DNA of 64,000 nucleotides from RPQJ01 sp963698735 (GTDB taxonomy: Bacteria > Pseudomonadota > Gammaproteobacteria > Steroidobacterales > Steroidobacteraceae), in the NCBI GenBank assembly GCA_963698735.1, contig CAVOSA010000019.1, positions 1-64,000 on the forward strand, read 5' to 3'. Shown in pieces: positions 63,511 to 64,000 of the stretch (position 1 is its first letter; every line of letters begins with the position of its first letter). The notes under the pieces were generated by a model. That model saw only the letters and a list, made by a program, of their open reading frames with translations. It was not told where the DNA came from and searched no databases. Position numbers and translations under genes: made by a program.

Positions 63511-63702
63511 TGCTTCTCTTCCTTCTGTTTCATCTCGTGAGACTTCGATGCCCGGGCTTCCGGGCGTCGCGCTTGAGCGCGTACGGCGTCACTTCACCAC
63601 CCTTGCAGTCGGTCCTCTTGACTTCCCGGGACAGCGTTCGGACACTCTGGGACGCATCCCTTAGGTATTTCCCGCGACCTTTTCAATCCGACGCACCGAC
63701 TC

Positions 63703-64000
63703 ATGGACCAGCCCACAACAGCTTCAGTGGATCCGGGGGTCACCGTCCGGGTCCGCGGTGTCATGGGGATACCGGCGGTGATCGAGAGTCTGGGCAGTGA
63801 TCCGAAACAGGTCTTTTCGCGAGCACGGGTGGATCCGGCGCTGTTCGACGACCCTGACCAATCGATCTCCCTGGCTGCCGTGGGCCGCCTCCTGCAGCAG
63901 GCCGTCGCAAGCACAGGCTGCGAGCATTTCGGACTGCTGGTCGGCGAACGTGGCGGACAGAGTTCGCTCGGCCTGATCGGACTGGCGGTCAGGGACTCAC
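63703..64000 (+). CDS. AraC-family regulator, N-terminal part
   Basis: The N-terminal 99 residues only; the gene leaves the window. GVTVRVRGVMGIPAVIESLG, PALFDDPDQSISLAAVGRLL and CEHFGLLVGERGGQSSLGLI match the N-terminal arabinose-binding-like domain (PF12625) of a large group of AraC regulators found beside catabolic operons. The HTH domain is beyond the edge. It is divergent from the eight-gene envelope run (192-base gap), so it is a candidate activator of it. Confidence 0.82.
   Translation, partial: MDQPTTASVDPGVTVRVRGVMGIPAVIESLGSDPKQVFSRARVDPALFDDPDQSISLAAVGRLLQQAVASTGCEHFGLLVGERGGQSSLGLIGLAVRDS

Noticed and set aside
1..64000. Search for CRISPR arrays, insertion sequences, tRNA, rRNA and prophage genes
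   Set aside because: No repeat-spacer pattern, transposase, integrase, tRNA-like cloverleaf or phage structural gene was recognised by eye; a covariance-model search was not possible here.

Overview
The window is GC-rich, densely packed, Gram-negative DNA (TonB receptor, porins, lipoprotein, Tat signal). The protein families suggest a proteobacterium, most likely a gammaproteobacterium with a large lipid or hydrophobic-compound catabolic repertoire. The genus cannot be fixed from sequence alone. No rRNA, tRNA, insertion sequence, prophage or CRISPR array was seen.

Positions 1 to about 49.7 kb form a catabolic island of short, mostly divergent operons. It holds five AMP-forming acyl-CoA ligases, two side-by-side acyl-CoA dehydrogenases, a MaoC hydratase next to an HSD17B4-like SDR, three thiolases, and further SDRs. 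It also holds a P450 divergent from a limonene-epoxide-hydrolase-like enzyme with an intact R-x-D...D triad, and several SnoaL/LEH-fold proteins. Other members are a carotenoid/stilbene-type cleavage dioxygenase, a PaaN-like aldehyde dehydrogenase, a nitronate monooxygenase, two DUF1295 membrane reductase-like proteins, a molybdopterin oxidoreductase, a biotin-dependent carboxyltransferase, an MFS transporter and a TonB receptor. Together they can activate, oxidise, hydrate and thiolytically cleave a bulky substrate; its identity (terpenoid, steroid-like, apocarotenoid or aryl-alkyl acid) is not resolved. Within the island, 7.2-15.1 kb is a lipid-assembly operon: HAD-PlsC, PlsB-type GPAT, WS/DGAT, alpha/beta hydrolase, then probably thioesterase and DUF1295. 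It encodes a nearly complete acyl-CoA to triacylglycerol or wax-ester route.

The most striking regulatory signal is a roughly 20-bp AT-rich element, approximate consensus ACTTGCATTATTAGACYGA. I find it nine times, each in a promoter gap of the island (3.6, 15.1, 22.2, 23.2, 27.8, 32.6, 39.5, 43.5 and 46.5 kb). It looks like the operator of a single regulon that joins catabolism and lipid storage. The tandem HxlR-type regulator at 6.2 kb is the only DNA-binding protein in the island.

From 49.8 to 52.8 kb is a transition zone: an HPF-like protein, a DUF3187 outer-membrane protein, a truncated duplicate of a gene found at 62.8 kb, and a decayed AarF/UbiB remnant. From 53 to 64 kb is an envelope module. 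A plus-strand run (lipoprotein, DUF2092, low-complexity acidic protein, SYLF protein) converges on an eight-gene minus-strand run (unknown protein, beta-barrel, rhodanese, membrane protein, OprB-like porin, transporter-like beta-barrel, MarC, second rhodanese). That run is divergent from an AraC-type regulator cut by the window end.

Five genes carry single-base frameshifts (27.9, 32.7, 37.1, 58.9 and 60.2 kb starts). All five are otherwise intact, so either residual assembly indels or recent decay must be considered.
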